Origin: Streptomyces sp. NBC_01241
Lineage (GTDB): Bacteria > Actinomycetota > Actinomycetes > Streptomycetales > Streptomycetaceae
DNA: 64,000 nucleotides
NCBI RefSeq assembly: GCF_041435435.1
Contig: NZ_CP108494.1
Location: forward strand, 8,342,501 to 8,406,500
Direction of reading: 5' to 3'
Position numbers and translations under genes: made by a program. Positions 26,836-36,992 of this stretch are shown piece after piece (within the stretch, counting starts at the first letter, position 1; each line of letters starts with the position of its first letter). Under the pieces are notes generated by a model. That model did no database searches, was not told the DNA's origin, and was given only the letters and a program-made list of their open reading frames with translations.

Positions 26836-28125
26836 TCAGCGCAGGTGCACCGGCAGCGATTCGACGCCGTACACGATCGACAGCTTGCGGAAGGCCAGTT
26901 CCTCGGGCGGGACGGCGAGGCGCATCCGGGGAAACCGCCGGGCCAGGGCGGGATAGGCGGAGCGCAGTTCCATGCGTGCCAGTTCGGCGCCGATGCAGCG
27001 GTGGATGCCGTAGCCGAAGGCGAGATGCCCCGAGGGATTGCGGTGCGGATCGAAGCGTCCGCCGTCGCTCACGTACGACGTGTCGCGATTGGCGCTGCTC
27101 AGTGAGCAGAGCACCATGTCGCCGCGGGGTATGACCACGCCTGCTATCTCTATGTCGTGCCGGGCGAAGCGGGGAAAGGCGAGCTGTACCGCGGAGAGGT
27201 AGCGCAGCACCTCTTCGACGAACGGTGCGGCGGCCGCGTCGTCCGTCCGTATCCGCTCGAAGACGTCGGCGTTCCGCAGCAATACGAGGGAGCCGAGGGC
27301 GATCGTGCTGGCGGTCGTCTCGAATCCGCCGGTCAGCACTCCGTCGGCGAGGCCCGCGAGTTCCTCGTCGGCGACGCTGTCGCCGTGCTCCTTCACGATC
27401 ATGCCGAGCAGCCCGTCGCCCGGATCCTCGCGCTGCATCCTGACCACGTCCCTGAAGTACGCCAGGGACTCCGACATGGCGCCGAAGGGAGCGGTCGTGC
27501 CGCCGAAGAGATCGAAGCGGTCCATGGCCAACTGCTGGAAGTCGTGGCGGTCCTCGTAGGGCACGCCGAGCAGCTCACAGATCGTGAGGGAGGGTATCGG
27601 CAGCGCGAACTCCTTCACCAGATCGACCGGGCCCCGACGGGCTTCCATCGCGTTCAGGCGTTCTTCGACGATGGCATCGATCCGGGGCGTGAGACGACGC
27701 AGGCGCCGCATCGTGAACTCCGGGGTCAGGATGCGGCGCAGTCGCGTGTGCACGGGAGGGTCGCTGAACCCGAGCCCGCCGGGGCTCTGTTCCGCCGACA
27801 TTCCGGCATTCGTGGCGAGATGGGCGAAGTCGGTACTGAAACCGTCGGCCGATCCGAGCACGGCCTTCGACTCCTCGTAGCCGCTGACCACCCACACATC
27901 CATGCCGAACGGCAGCGACACCTTGGACACCGGCTCGGTCGCCCGGAGCCCGGCCAGCTTGTCCACGGGGTCCAGGCCATCCCTGCGCAGCAGCATCAGC
28001 AGGTCCTCGGGCAGCAGCCGGATCGTTGAGGAGCCGATACCGTACTTCTGGATCCTGGACAGGTACGTGCGCCCAAGCCGGGCGGTGATACGAGAACGGA
28101 ACTTCGTCCTCAACGTGTTCTCCAT
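26836..28125 (-). CDS. Cytochrome P450
   Basis: 429 residues, soluble, bacterial class I type. The haem loop is FGYGIHRCIGAELARMELR with the ligand Cys. The K-helix ExxR is in EEVLRYL, and the I-helix reads GGFETTAST. It would hydroxylate a small molecule using ferredoxin-supplied electrons, but no ferredoxin gene is adjacent. The start at 28125 (MENTLRTKF) gives a normal length; the frame continues upstream with Arg/Pro-rich unlikely sequence. The substrate cannot be inferred. Confidence 0.88.
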   Translation of the reverse strand: MENTLRTKFRSRITARLGRTYLSRIQKYGIGSSTIRLLPEDLLMLLRRDGLDPVDKLAGLRATEPVSKVSLPFGMDVWVVSGYEESKAVLGSADGFSTDFAHLATNAGMSAEQSPGGLGFSDPPVHTRLRRILTPEFTMRRLRRLTPRIDAIVEERLNAMEARRGPVDLVKEFALPIPSLTICELLGVPYEDRHDFQQLAMDRFDLFGGTTAPFGAMSESLAYFRDVVRMQREDPGDGLLGMIVKEHGDSVADEELAGLADGVLTGGFETTASTIALGSLVLLRNADVFERIRTDDAAAAPFVEEVLRYLSAVQLAFPRFARHDIEIAGVVIPRGDMVLCSLSSANRDTSYVSDGGRFDPHRNPSGHLAFGYGIHRCIGAELARMELRSAYPALARRFPRMRLAVPPEELAFRKLSIVYGVESLPVHLR

Positions 28126-28329
28126 GGGTCGTCGCGCGGTCCGCACACGGTGCGGAGATGAGAGTCGGTGCAGCAGGCTCGGAAGCGGACATGGGCGGGC
28201 GCCGACGCGGCCTGCACCGAGAGACGCCGTATCCCAGGGCAGAAACCGCAAGAGCGCTGGTAGCACACGGTAGCGCGAGCGGGCGGGACGGGGACGGGAC
28301 CGGGGCGGGCCGACGGGACGCACAGAACT

Positions 28330-28863
28330 ATGCTCACAGACATGATCGAGACTGAGCGACTGTCGCTACGGCCACTACAGCTCTCCGACGTCGATGCCTT
28401 CGTCGACCTCCATGCGGACCCGAGGGTCAACCGGTTCGTCGGAACGTACACCCGTCAGCAGGCGTGGGACCGAATCGCCGTGATCGAGCGTCAGTGGGCC
28501 GAGCGGGGCCACGGCCTCTGCGCGGTCGAACTCAGGGCGAGCGGTGAACTCATCGGCCGAAGCGGCCTGCAGTACTGGGAACAGTTCGACGAGGTCGAGC
28601 TCGGATGGACGTTCCGGGCGGAGCACTGGGGACACGGATACGCCACCGAGGCGGCCAGGGCGTGCCTCGACTGGGGCTTCGCCACACTCGAGGAGGACTA
28701 CTTCACCGCGCTCATCCGACCGGGCAACGAGCCGTCCGTGAGGGTGGCCAAGCGTCTCGGTTTCTCACCGCGGCGCCAGGACACGGTCAAGGGCAATCCG
28801 GTCACCGTATACGCGCTGGACCGATCGACGGGCCCGTCCGACCGGCACGACCCGGCTGAGTAG
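28330..28863 (+). CDS. GNAT-family N-acetyltransferase (RimJ/RimL-like)
   Basis: 177 residues. It opens with TERLSLRPLQLSDVDAFVDLH and has ELGWTFRAEHWGHGYATEA for acetyl-CoA binding. The later NEPSVRVAKRLGF motif is typical of RimJ/RimL acetyltransferases. The substrate may be a protein N-terminus or a small molecule. The start could be 28330 or 28342; neither has a clear ribosome binding site, so the message may be leaderless. It is divergent from the P450. Confidence 0.85.
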   Translation: MLTDMIETERLSLRPLQLSDVDAFVDLHADPRVNRFVGTYTRQQAWDRIAVIERQWAERGHGLCAVELRASGELIGRSGLQYWEQFDEVELGWTFRAEHWGHGYATEAARACLDWGFATLEEDYFTALIRPGNEPSVRVAKRLGFSPRRQDTVKGNPVTVYALDRSTGPSDRHDPAE

Positions 28864-29732
28864 TCCCGAGGGAACAGGGCCGTACGCGGCACGGCGCCGG
28901 GTGTGGTGAACCCGAACGCGGAGCCGCGCCGGCGGCGACTTGGGGCGTTCAGCCCGGCAGCCGTGGACGGCCGCCCTTGGACGCCGCGACCAGTTCCGTT
29001 ACTGTGCCGAATTTGACCCGTGAACGGCCGTCTTCGCGGCCGGGTGCCAGTTCGGCCCGGTCGATCGCGGCCGGCCCCCGGGCGTCGACGACATGGCGGC
29101 TGCGGCTCCGTACGAGGCGCCGGAACGCCTGGGACGTACCCCCGGGCGGCGGCAGCGCGCCGGCCACGGCACCGGCCAGGAGGGTGCCGACGGTTTCGGC
29201 GGCGCAGGCGCGGTTGGCTCCGATAACCATGGCTGCCGAGCACCACCCCCGCTTGCTGGACGCGACGTCTGGCAAGCTGTTGGACGGAACGTATGACAAG
29301 AGTGCGGCGCGGGCCTGCCCCTCGTAGAGAATCCGCTCGAACTCTCTTGGCGGCGACGTCGTGCGCGCTCCGTCCCGGAGTCGAGAGTGTCCACCTGCTG
29401 CGGGTGGGCGGAGGTGCGGTCACCCGCTCGGCGTCCCGTCCGGTCGTGCACGTCGGCGGGGCTCAGGGCCGCAGGCTCACGGCCCTGCGGGATCCTCCGG
29501 AGCCCCGTCTCCGCTCAGCCGGTCACTGCTGGAGTGGCACGGGTCGTCCATCGCCGTAGCATGGTCCACGAGGACGGCTCCTCTCAGAGAGAGATCGGAT
29601 TCACCGGCAGCCCCCTGTGAGAGCAGGGGGCTGCCACCATGTCAGGCGGTGGCCGGGGGGACGGGCACCCGTTCACTTCCGCACGGTCCAGCTGCCCGCG
29701 GTCGCCGACATCTGCCGTGCCGCATGAGTGGT
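28864..29732. other. Gap between GNAT and MFS genes
   Basis: No gene recognised. A minus-strand frame at 28949-29299 (116 codons, with VIGANRACAAETVGTLLAGA) has moderately natural composition but no known family and no ribosome binding site. A terminator lies near the right end. Confidence 0.5.
29606..29635. terminator. Strong hairpin beyond the MFS gene
   Basis: GGCAGCCCCCTG, 6-base loop TGAGAG, CAGGGGGCTGCC: a perfect 12-bp stem about 100 bases beyond the minus-strand MFS stop. Confidence 0.8.
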
Positions 29733-30914
29733 TCAGCGCGGCGGCCTCAGCGCGGCGTAGGTTCCCGCGCCCGCTGCCAGCAGCATCACGCAGCCCGTGA
29801 AGATCAGTCCGGCCTGGCGCAGCCCGAGCCAGGTGGCCATGGCGCCGACTCCGACCACCGGAACCGAGATCCCGGCGTAGGCGACGACGAAGAACGCCGA
29901 AATGGTGCCGCCACGATGCCGTGCCGGGGCCGCCCCGCTGACCAGGGTGAGCGCCGCGCGAAAGGCCAGTCCCTGGCCGGTGCCGCCGCACAGCGCGCCG
30001 AGGACGAGCAGGGGCAGGGATTCGGCGATCAGCGATGACGCCACCAGCAGCAGGCCCACGACGAGGATGCCGCACCCCACGGGAAGCGCGAGGCGCGCGC
30101 CGATCCGTGGCGTCAAGGACTGCCCGACGGTCGAAGCGAAGAACACGGAGAACACCACCGCGCCGGAGACGGCCAGGTTGTGCACACCCAGGGTCCGAGC
30201 GGCAAAGCTCGGCGCCACCGCCGTGAACAGCCCGAGCAGCGAGAAGCCCGCGAACGCTGCCAGCGAGGCGGGCGTGAACACACCTTTCACCTCGGGAGGC
30301 ACGGAGACTCCCTGCGGCTTCGGACGCGGCCACCGCTTCGGCTTGGTCACGGTCTCCGGCAAAAGCCAGGTGATCCCGGCGGCCGCGCCCACCAGCCCCA
30401 GGTGGACCCAGAACGGCAGCATCAACGGCCAGGGCGCGTACTGCGCGAGGAGGCCGGAGAGCAGTGGACCGCAGCCCAGACCACCCATGTTCGCCGCAGT
30501 GGCGGCGAAACCGGCACGCGCCTTCTGCCCGGGACCCGCCAGTTCGATGACGGCCGCCGTTGCCGCGCCGCTCAGCAGCCCGGCCGCGCAGCCGGACAGC
30601 AGTCGCCCCACGAAGAGCAGCGGAAGGCCGCTCTGCAGTAGGAAGCATCCCGCGCTCGCAGCCGACAGTGCCATGGCACCCAGGACCACAGGTCTGCGGC
30701 CGGCCTCGTCGGAGTAGTTGCCCGCCACCAGGAGCACGGTGATCACCGCGACGGCGTACACGGCGAAGACCACCGTCACCATCAGCTCGGAGAACCCGAT
30801 CTGCTCCTGGTAGAGCCCGTACAACGGTGTGGGCAGGGTGGTCCCGGCCATCCCGACGGCGAACACCGCCGCCGCGGCCAAATAGCCCGGCCGCCGGCGA
30901 ACGAGTGGATTCAT
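29733..30914 (-). CDS. MFS transporter (drug/metabolite efflux type)
   Basis: 393 residues, 12 hydrophobic segments. The loop after helix 2 has AGNYSDEAGRRPVVLGAM, the MFS motif A (GxxxDxxGRR type). Helices 4-5 include VGRLLSGCAAGLLSGAATAAVIELAG. It is likely a proton-driven exporter with unknown substrate. It ends LRPPR. The last 48 residues are nearly duplicated by a gene fragment at 56020-56175, so a close paralogue once existed in this genome. Confidence 0.88.
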   Translation of the reverse strand: MNPLVRRRPGYLAAAAVFAVGMAGTTLPTPLYGLYQEQIGFSELMVTVVFAVYAVAVITVLLVAGNYSDEAGRRPVVLGAMALSAASAGCFLLQSGLPLLFVGRLLSGCAAGLLSGAATAAVIELAGPGQKARAGFAATAANMGGLGCGPLLSGLLAQYAPWPLMLPFWVHLGLVGAAAGITWLLPETVTKPKRWPRPKPQGVSVPPEVKGVFTPASLAAFAGFSLLGLFTAVAPSFAARTLGVHNLAVSGAVVFSVFFASTVGQSLTPRIGARLALPVGCGILVVGLLLVASSLIAESLPLLVLGALCGGTGQGLAFRAALTLVSGAAPARHRGGTISAFFVVAYAGISVPVVGVGAMATWLGLRQAGLIFTGCVMLLAAGAGTYAALRPPR

Positions 30915-30929
30915 CAGTCCCAGAGTGCG

Positions 30930-31370
30930 TCAGTCCCAGAGTTTGTACGTCACGACCCGGTGCGTCTGCGCCGGTGTGCTGTCCGTGTAGACGAGCTGAA
31001 GCCGGGTGAAGTGCTGGAGGTCGGGATGCTTCTGCCAGCTCTGCGGGCGGTCGAGCCGCACCTCGACCGGGTAGGTGTGGAACTTGCCCGCGGCACAGTA
31101 GGGCTGACAGTCATTCACGGCGTCAAGTCCGCTGCCCACGGCGGACATCGGTCCCCATTGGGTCCAACGCAGTGTGATGAGGCGGTTGTTGCCGTCCCCG
31201 CAGGCGATCAGGAAGTCACCGGGGCGTACTTGTGAATTCGAGAAGCAGTCGACGGCCACCGCGCGAGCGGGCGACGCCGGACGTGCGGAAGCGGATGCCG
31301 GTACCGCTGCCACCGCAAGCGTTGCGGCAGCACACAGCATGACCGCTGTTCTGAGTCTGTCTCGTTGCAT
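30930..31370 (-). CDS. Secreted hypothetical protein
   Basis: 146 residues. The signal peptide (RLRTAVMLCAAATLAVAAV, cleavage after ASA near residue 27) is clear. The mature part carries four cysteines (VDCFSNSQVRP, LIACGDGNN, NDCQPYCAAG), likely two disulfides. It has a natural beta-rich composition with TLRWTQWGPMSAVG. I do not know the family. GGGGAG precedes the ATG at 31370; an upstream extension is unlikely. It ends 15 bases before the MFS start on the same strand, so the two may share a transcript. Confidence 0.75.
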   Translation of the reverse strand: MQRDRLRTAVMLCAAATLAVAAVPASASARPASPARAVAVDCFSNSQVRPGDFLIACGDGNNRLITLRWTQWGPMSAVGSGLDAVNDCQPYCAAGKFHTYPVEVRLDRPQSWQKHPDLQHFTRLQLVYTDSTPAQTHRVVTYKLWD

Positions 31371-31766
31371 GTCGGCTCCCCAGCTGCTTCTTTCCGAATC
31401 CGAGCGGCCTTCCCGTCGCACCGGACCCGCCCTGCGTGCCGAGGTCTGCGCGTCAGCAGCAGTCATCGGTGGCGGTGCCCTTCCTCCAGCGGTCGTTCCT
31501 GAATCGACAGTACGACCGTGTCCGGGTATGCACCACCCGTACAGGTATCGGCCACGCGGAGCAGCAGGGAATCAGCTGCCCGAGCCGGAGCTCACCGCTT
31601 GTGCCGGACGGTCGGGTCCGGCGTCGTGTACGACCGGTTCGCAGGAGAGCTCATACCCACCTTCCCTCGCCGACGTACGTTGTCGTCGCCGAGCGTCACC
31701 TGGTAGCCGGCGGTGAGGCTGATGAAAAGCAATGGACAGAGATCGTACGAGCGACAGACTGGTCCC
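31371..31766. other. Divergent intergenic region
   Basis: No gene or notable structure seen; presumably promoters for the secreted protein (left) and the DinB-like protein (right). Confidence 0.5.
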
Positions 31767-32354
31767 ATGACCCGATCGGACCTCAAGGCAGACCTTCACC
31801 TCTACCTTCAGGATGCTCGCGATGCCCTGTTGTGGAAGCTTGAGGGGCTGTCGGAATACGACATCCGCCGCCCCATGACTCCCACCGGAACCAATCTGTT
31901 GGGACTGGTCAAGCACATGACCAGCGCCGAGGCGATGTACTTCGGCGAGAACTTCGGGCGGCCGTTCGATGCGCCGCCGCTCTGGATCGTCGGCAACGCC
32001 GAGCGGAACTCCGACATGTGGGCGACCGCGGACGAGTCGCGTGAACAGATCGTGAAGATGTATCGCCAAGCTCTGGCCCACTCGGACGAGACCATCGAGT
32101 CGTTGCCCCTCGACGCGGTCGGCCGGGTGGCGTGGGGGGAGCGAAGCGAGGTGACGCTCCACCGGAGTCTCGTCCACATGATCGCCGAGACGGATCGCCA
32201 TGCCGGGCACGCCGACATCGTCCGGGAGCTCATCGACAGCGTCGTCGGGCTGCGGACCGGAAGCGACTGTATGGCACCCGGCGACGCGGCGTGGTGGGAG
32301 AGCCACCGCGACCGGCTGGAGCGCGTGGCCCGGGAGGCGGACGGACGCGCTTAG
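31767..32354 (+). CDS. DinB/DUF664-family protein
   Basis: 195 residues. Four-helix DinB fold with likely metal histidines in LLGLVKHMTSAE, LHRSLVHMIAETDRHAGHAD. The last motif with its paired His is the DUF664 signature. Relatives include mycothiol- or bacillithiol-dependent transferases, and in an actinobacterium a mycothiol role is plausible but unproven. The start at 31767 is chosen because MTRSDLKADLHLYL begins the first helix. Confidence 0.8.
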   Translation: MTRSDLKADLHLYLQDARDALLWKLEGLSEYDIRRPMTPTGTNLLGLVKHMTSAEAMYFGENFGRPFDAPPLWIVGNAERNSDMWATADESREQIVKMYRQALAHSDETIESLPLDAVGRVAWGERSEVTLHRSLVHMIAETDRHAGHADIVRELIDSVVGLRTGSDCMAPGDAAWWESHRDRLERVAREADGRA

Positions 32355-32522
32355 GGCCTCCCGTTCGGATCACGCCGGGCTCGCGTGCCCCGGTGCTGTG
32401 TCTCGCCGCCTTGCACGGCACCGGGCACCGTGCATCGTCCGGCCCTGATCCGCAGGAGAGGCCATGTATCCGGGCGGCTGCGTCACACTGATGGTCCCGC
32501 CACCGTACGAGCGAGACGACCG

Positions 32523-33135
32523 ATGGCATTGCGGTTCAGCGCCACCAGCCCCGAACACCCCGCTTCTTCTCGAAACTGCCGTGGCACCTGCCGCTCGAGG
32601 AGTGGCCGGACAAACACCTGGTGACGCTGCCCCGCGGCATCTCCCGCCACGTCGTGCGCTACGCCCGGGCCGGGTCCGACGTGGTGGCGATCAAGGAGCT
32701 GGCCGAGCGCCCGGCGGTACGCGAGTACGAACTGCTGTGCAGCCTTGCCCGGCTCGGCATAACCGCGGTGGACCCACCCGCCGTGGTCACCGGGCGCACC
32801 GCCGGCGACGGGGCACCGCTGGAGCCGATGCTGATCACCCGTCACCTCAACGGGTCCCTGCCCTACCGCTCGATGTTCGAGACGACCATGCGCCCGAGCG
32901 CGGTGCACCGGCTCATGGACGCGCTCGCCGTACTGCTCGTCCGATTCCACCTTTCCGCGGCTCCATGGACCAGGCCGAGCTCTGTCACGAGTCGTTGGAA
33001 CACCTGTGGTGCATGTCCGAGCGCGCACAGGGGGACATCGGCCCGCGGGCGACCGTGGCGGACTACGTCGCCACGGCCCTTCTCCGTCCCCGCACCGAAG
33101 CGCCCCCGGCAAGCGGCTGTCCGTCACCCGAGTGA
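32523..33135 (+). pseudogene. DUF4032-domain protein, frameshifted and internally deleted
   Basis: An ATG at 32523 opens MALRFSATSPEHPA, the usual start of these kinase-like proteins. The frame then has to change twice within about 20 bases (around 32565-32580) to reach LPWHLPLEEWPDKHLV. From there it reads well through LPRGISRHVVRYARAGSDVV to LAVLLVRFHL (near 32955). The expected kinase-like centre with the WGDCSLSN motif is missing. The next segment, in another frame, is ESLEHLWCMSERAQGDIG ending in a stop at 33135, which matches the family C-terminus. The gene is therefore broken in at least three places. Confidence 0.75.
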
Positions 33136-33269
33136 CTCCGAACCGGGCCGGGCCCCGTGCCGGCCGGCCGGAACCGCCCCGCCGCGACACCTCGCGGCCC
33201 TGCCCGTCGGCCGTCGCACAGTGCGTCGCGCGGGTCGCCCGGTGTGTGCGCAAGGTGTACAAAGAGGGC

Positions 33270-35966
33270 ATGACCGGACGGGACAGCCGCCGACGCTCGG
33301 TTCTCAGGATGCGAACTGTCGCCGGTCAGGTCTTTCTCCTGCAGGTGGCGATAGTTGTGTTGCTCGTGGCCGCCGCAGTGGCCGCGCTCGTACTTCAGTC
33401 GCGGGCCGACAGCAAAGTAGAGGCCCGTAACCGTTCGGTCGCCGTCGCCGAGGCCTTTGCCAGCTCACCGGGGATCGAGGCGGCACTGAAGAGCCCCGAC
33501 CCGACCGCGGTGCTCCAGCCGCTGGCCGAGCGCGCCCGGAAGCTCACCGGCGTCGATTTCGTCGTCGTGCTGAACCGGGCCGGAATCCGCTACACCCACC
33601 CCCTGCCCGACCGGATCGGGAAGAAGTTCGTCGGAAACCTGAAGCCCGCGCTGAACGGCGGCATCGTCGTCGAGGAAGTCACCGGGACCATCGGACCCCT
33701 TGTGCAGGCCGTGGTACCCGTCACGGGTCATGACGGCCGCGTCGTAGGTCTGGTCTCCGCCGGTATCACCATCAGACGCGTGAGCGGCGTCGTCGAGCAG
33801 CAGCTCCCGCTCCTGTTCGGCTCCGCCGCGGGAATCCTGATGCTCACCACGGCCGGGACGGCGCTGGTGAGCAGACGGCTGCGCCGCCAGACGCACGGCC
33901 TCGGTCCCACCGAGATGACCCGGATGTACGAGCATCACGACGCCGTCCTGCACGCGGTGCGCGAGGGCGTCCTCATCGTCAGCGGCGACGGCCGGGTACT
34001 GCTCGCCAATGACGAGGCCCGCCGGCTGCTCGGCCTGCCGGCGGATGTGGAGGGGCGCGCGGTCACCGAGCTCGCGCTCGACCCGGTCACCACGGAGTTG
34101 CTGGTCTCGGGAAGGACGATGACCGACGAGGTGCTTCCGGTCGGTGAGCGCCTGCTCGCGGTCAACCAGCGGTCGACCGACCGGGACGGCGGCCCGCCCG
34201 GCAGCGTGACGACCCTGCGCGACACCACCGAACTCCAGGCGGTCACGGGCAGGGCCGACGTGGCGCGCGGACGACTGAGTCTGCTGTATCAGGCCGGCAC
34301 CGAGATCGGCACCACACTCGACGTGGTGCGTACGTGCGAGGAACTGGCGGAGTTCGCGACCGCCCGCTTCGCCGACTTCACCACCGTCGATGTGATGCAG
34401 GCGGTCCTGCGCGGCGAGGAGCCCACGCGCGCGGGCCCGGACACCGAGTGGCGTCGTACCGCCGTCAGCGGCGTTCGGGACGACTCGGTGCTCCACCCCG
34501 TCGGCTCGCTGCTCCGCTTCCCGCCGACCACGCTCATGGGGGCCTGCCTGCGCACGGGAGAGGCGGTCCTCGACGCGGATCTGGTGGCCCTTTCCGGCTG
34601 GCAGCGGCAGGATCCCGTGAGAGCCCGGGAACTCCTCGCGTACGGAATCCACTCGATGATCGCGGTTCCGCTGCGCGCCCGCGGCGCGATCCTGGGCGTC
34701 GTCCTGTTCTGGCGCGCCGGGGAGTCCGAACCGTTCGAGGACGAGGACCGGTCACTCGCCGAGGAACTGGTCGCCCGGGCCGCGGTGAGCGTCGACAACG
34801 CCCGCCGCTACACACGCGAGCACGCCATGGCGGTGACCCTGCAACGCAGCCTGCTGCCGCGCGGTATCCCCGACCAGAACGCCCTCGACGTCGCCTACCG
34901 GTACCTGCCCGCACAGGCCGGTCTGGGCGGCGTCGGCGGCGACTGGTTCGACATCATCCCGCTGCCCGGCGCCCGCGTCGCGCTCGTCGTGGGCGACGTT
35001 GTCGGCCACGGACTGCACGCCGCCGCGACCATGGGGCGCCTGCGCACGGCCGTCCACAACTTCTCCACCCTGGACCTCTCGCCGGGTGAACTCCTGTGGC
35101 ACCTCGACGAACTCGTCGCCCAGATCGACCAGGACGAGGCCGTCGACAGCGCCGACGCGGAAGTCGCCGGCGCCACCTGCCTCTACGCGATCTACGATCC
35201 GGTGTCCGGGCGCTGCACCATGGCGCGGGCCGGCCACCTCCAGCCCGTGGTCGTCCACCCGGACGGCACCTCGGAATTCGCCGACGTGCCCGGCGGCCCG
35301 CCACTGGGACTCGGTGGCCTGACCTTTGAGAGCTTCGAAACGCAACTGCCCGAGAACAGCCGGCTCGTGCTCTACACGGACGGTCTCGTCGAGGACCGGC
35401 ACCGGGACATCGACGAGGGCCTGTCCCTGCTCGTCCGGACTCTCGCCGAGAACGCCGGCCGGACACCCGAGGAGACCTGCGACGCGGTCCTGCGCACCCT
35501 CGTGCCCGATCTCGCCCGTGACGACATCGCGCTGCTCGTCGCCCGTACCCGCAGACTGGACGCCGCGGACGTCGTTCAGATGGACGTACCCAGCGACCCC
35601 TCGTCGGTGTCCCGGGTACGGGCCGAGGTGTCCCGCAAACTGGCCGAATGGGATCTGTCGGAAGAGGCGTTCACCACCGAGCTGATCCTCAGCGAACTGG
35701 TCACCAACGCCATTCGCTATGCCGCCGGCCCCATCGGGGTACGGCTGCTCCGCGACCGCTCCCTGATCTGCGAGGTCTCCGACCACAGCAGCACCGCGCC
35801 CCATTTGCGGCAGGCGGCCACCACGGACGAGGGCGGCCGGGGACTGTTCCTCGTCGCTCAGTTCGCCGACCGGTGGGGAACCCGCTACACGGACCACGGC
35901 AAGGTCATCTGGACCGAGCAGGCGCTGCCGACCGACACACTGCCGGGCGGCCCCCCGAGCCTGTGA
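33270..35966 (+). CDS. Membrane sensor SpoIIE-type phosphatase with PAS, GAF and HATPase domains
   Basis: 898 residues. N-terminal helix (about 20-40), extracytoplasmic Cache-like sensor (45-165; TGVDFVVVLNRAGIRYTHP as in DcuS/CitA), second helix (about 172-192). A PAS domain (about 210-300), GAF (about 330-500) and PP2C/SpoIIE phosphatase (about 520-720) follow. The PP2C part has GGDWFDI, GDVVGHGLHAAA, YTDGLVE and RDDIALLV. The C-terminus is an anti-sigma-type HATPase (about 730-885; ELVTNAIRYA and DEGGRGLFLV). It probably senses an external ligand and dephosphorylates an anti-anti-sigma factor, with its own kinase domain opposing. The start at 33270 has AAAGAGGG directly upstream. Confidence 0.92.
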   Translation: MTGRDSRRRSVLRMRTVAGQVFLLQVAIVVLLVAAAVAALVLQSRADSKVEARNRSVAVAEAFASSPGIEAALKSPDPTAVLQPLAERARKLTGVDFVVVLNRAGIRYTHPLPDRIGKKFVGNLKPALNGGIVVEEVTGTIGPLVQAVVPVTGHDGRVVGLVSAGITIRRVSGVVEQQLPLLFGSAAGILMLTTAGTALVSRRLRRQTHGLGPTEMTRMYEHHDAVLHAVREGVLIVSGDGRVLLANDEARRLLGLPADVEGRAVTELALDPVTTELLVSGRTMTDEVLPVGERLLAVNQRSTDRDGGPPGSVTTLRDTTELQAVTGRADVARGRLSLLYQAGTEIGTTLDVVRTCEELAEFATARFADFTTVDVMQAVLRGEEPTRAGPDTEWRRTAVSGVRDDSVLHPVGSLLRFPPTTLMGACLRTGEAVLDADLVALSGWQRQDPVRARELLAYGIHSMIAVPLRARGAILGVVLFWRAGESEPFEDEDRSLAEELVARAAVSVDNARRYTREHAMAVTLQRSLLPRGIPDQNALDVAYRYLPAQAGLGGVGGDWFDIIPLPGARVALVVGDVVGHGLHAAATMGRLRTAVHNFSTLDLSPGELLWHLDELVAQIDQDEAVDSADAEVAGATCLYAIYDPVSGRCTMARAGHLQPVVVHPDGTSEFADVPGGPPLGLGGLTFESFETQLPENSRLVLYTDGLVEDRHRDIDEGLSLLVRTLAENAGRTPEETCDAVLRTLVPDLARDDIALLVARTRRLDAADVVQMDVPSDPSSVSRVRAEVSRKLAEWDLSEEAFTTELILSELVTNAIRYAAGPIGVRLLRDRSLICEVSDHSSTAPHLRQAATTDEGGRGLFLVAQFADRWGTRYTDHGKVIWTEQALPTDTLPGGPPSL

Positions 35967-36009
35967 CCGGGCCGGCTACAGACCGTGTGGCGGTACCGGT
36001 TGCCGGTCC

Positions 36010-36480
36010 GGGGAACCGAACCCCGCGCACGAGAGCGTTCACGTGAGCGTGAGGGCGAGCACCGACGAGCGTGCCGCCCTCACCCGCTTCGTAGGAGCCC
36101 GCCGCCCGCACCGGACCGATCCGCCGCGGGAACGGCCGGAGCAGTGCCCGCTGCATGGCCTCGGCAACCGAGCGGGCCCGGACCAGGCCGGTCTCGGCAC
36201 GGATCCGCTGCCGCGACAGCGCGATGCCGGCGACGCCGATCAGCGCCGTGGCGGCGTAGAGGGCCACATGGTGGTCTTCCACGATGTGCTCCGGGCGCCG
36301 GGAGGCCGGCCACACTTCCAGCCCCAGACATACGAAGGTGATTCCGGCGGTGCGCCGCGGGCTCCGGGTGACCGGCGCGACGGGGAGGGACTCCGACCAG
36401 CAGGAAGCTCAGCGGTTCGCGGCTGTGGACCGTCAGGTCCGCGACCACGTCCACGGCCATCAGCAGCGGAGGAAGCCACC
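36010..36480 (-). pseudogene. Truncated SpoIIE/PP2C membrane phosphatase
   Basis: The minus strand contains pieces of the same architecture as the two intact phosphatases to the right. There is REPLSFLLVGVP in one frame, then LYAATALIGVAGIALSRQRI and VRARSVAEAMQRALLRPFP in another. The helix before the catalytic domain, ending RRIGPVRAAGSYEAGEGGT, is clear; then homology stops where GGDLY should be. At least one frameshift lies near 36340. Confidence 0.65.
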
Positions 36481-36992
36481 GGACCCACGTTCGCTCGCCG
36501 CCACGCCGAGGATGCCACCGCGGCAGGCCCTCGCTCGTTCCCGCACCTCCATCACCGGCATGTGACCTACGGGAACCCTGTGCGCAGCCGCACGCGACGA
36601 GGCGGAGAGGCGGGCCGTCAGGGCGTCGGCGAGACGTGCCCGAGCCGCGCCGTCGAACCGCGGCGTCACGGGTGAAATTGTGATGCCACCCATAGGAGCT
36701 GGGTCACATCCTAGGGACGGTAGTAGGCCGGAAGCCGCACAAGAGGCGAAGAAACGCCACAGAATATGGCATTTCGGACATTGCTCCGTAGTCGGGTAGT
36801 ACGTCACATAATTGCGCTCCGTCCTGTCCGTCGCTAACCATGGCTGTCGTTGCAGGAAGCAGCGGTCGGGCCCGGCGGATTCGCCGGACCGGTTCGCTCG
36901 GACCCGCAGCAGCGGGGTTCGGCTCCGCAAGCCGCCGCAACCGAGACCGGCCGGCATCACCCAAGACGTCCCCATTGGAGAGTTCCTTCCGT
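36481..36992. other. Upstream region of the second SLT gene
   Basis: About 500 bases with no clear gene. 36670-36830 is noticeably A/T-rich for this genome and probably holds the promoter. The ydaO riboswitch blocks found at 17.6 kb are not visible here. Confidence 0.5.

Noticed and set aside
28949..29299. 116-residue minus-strand protein
   Set aside because: Composition is passable but there is no ribosome binding site and no recognised similarity, so it is only noted in the gap entry.
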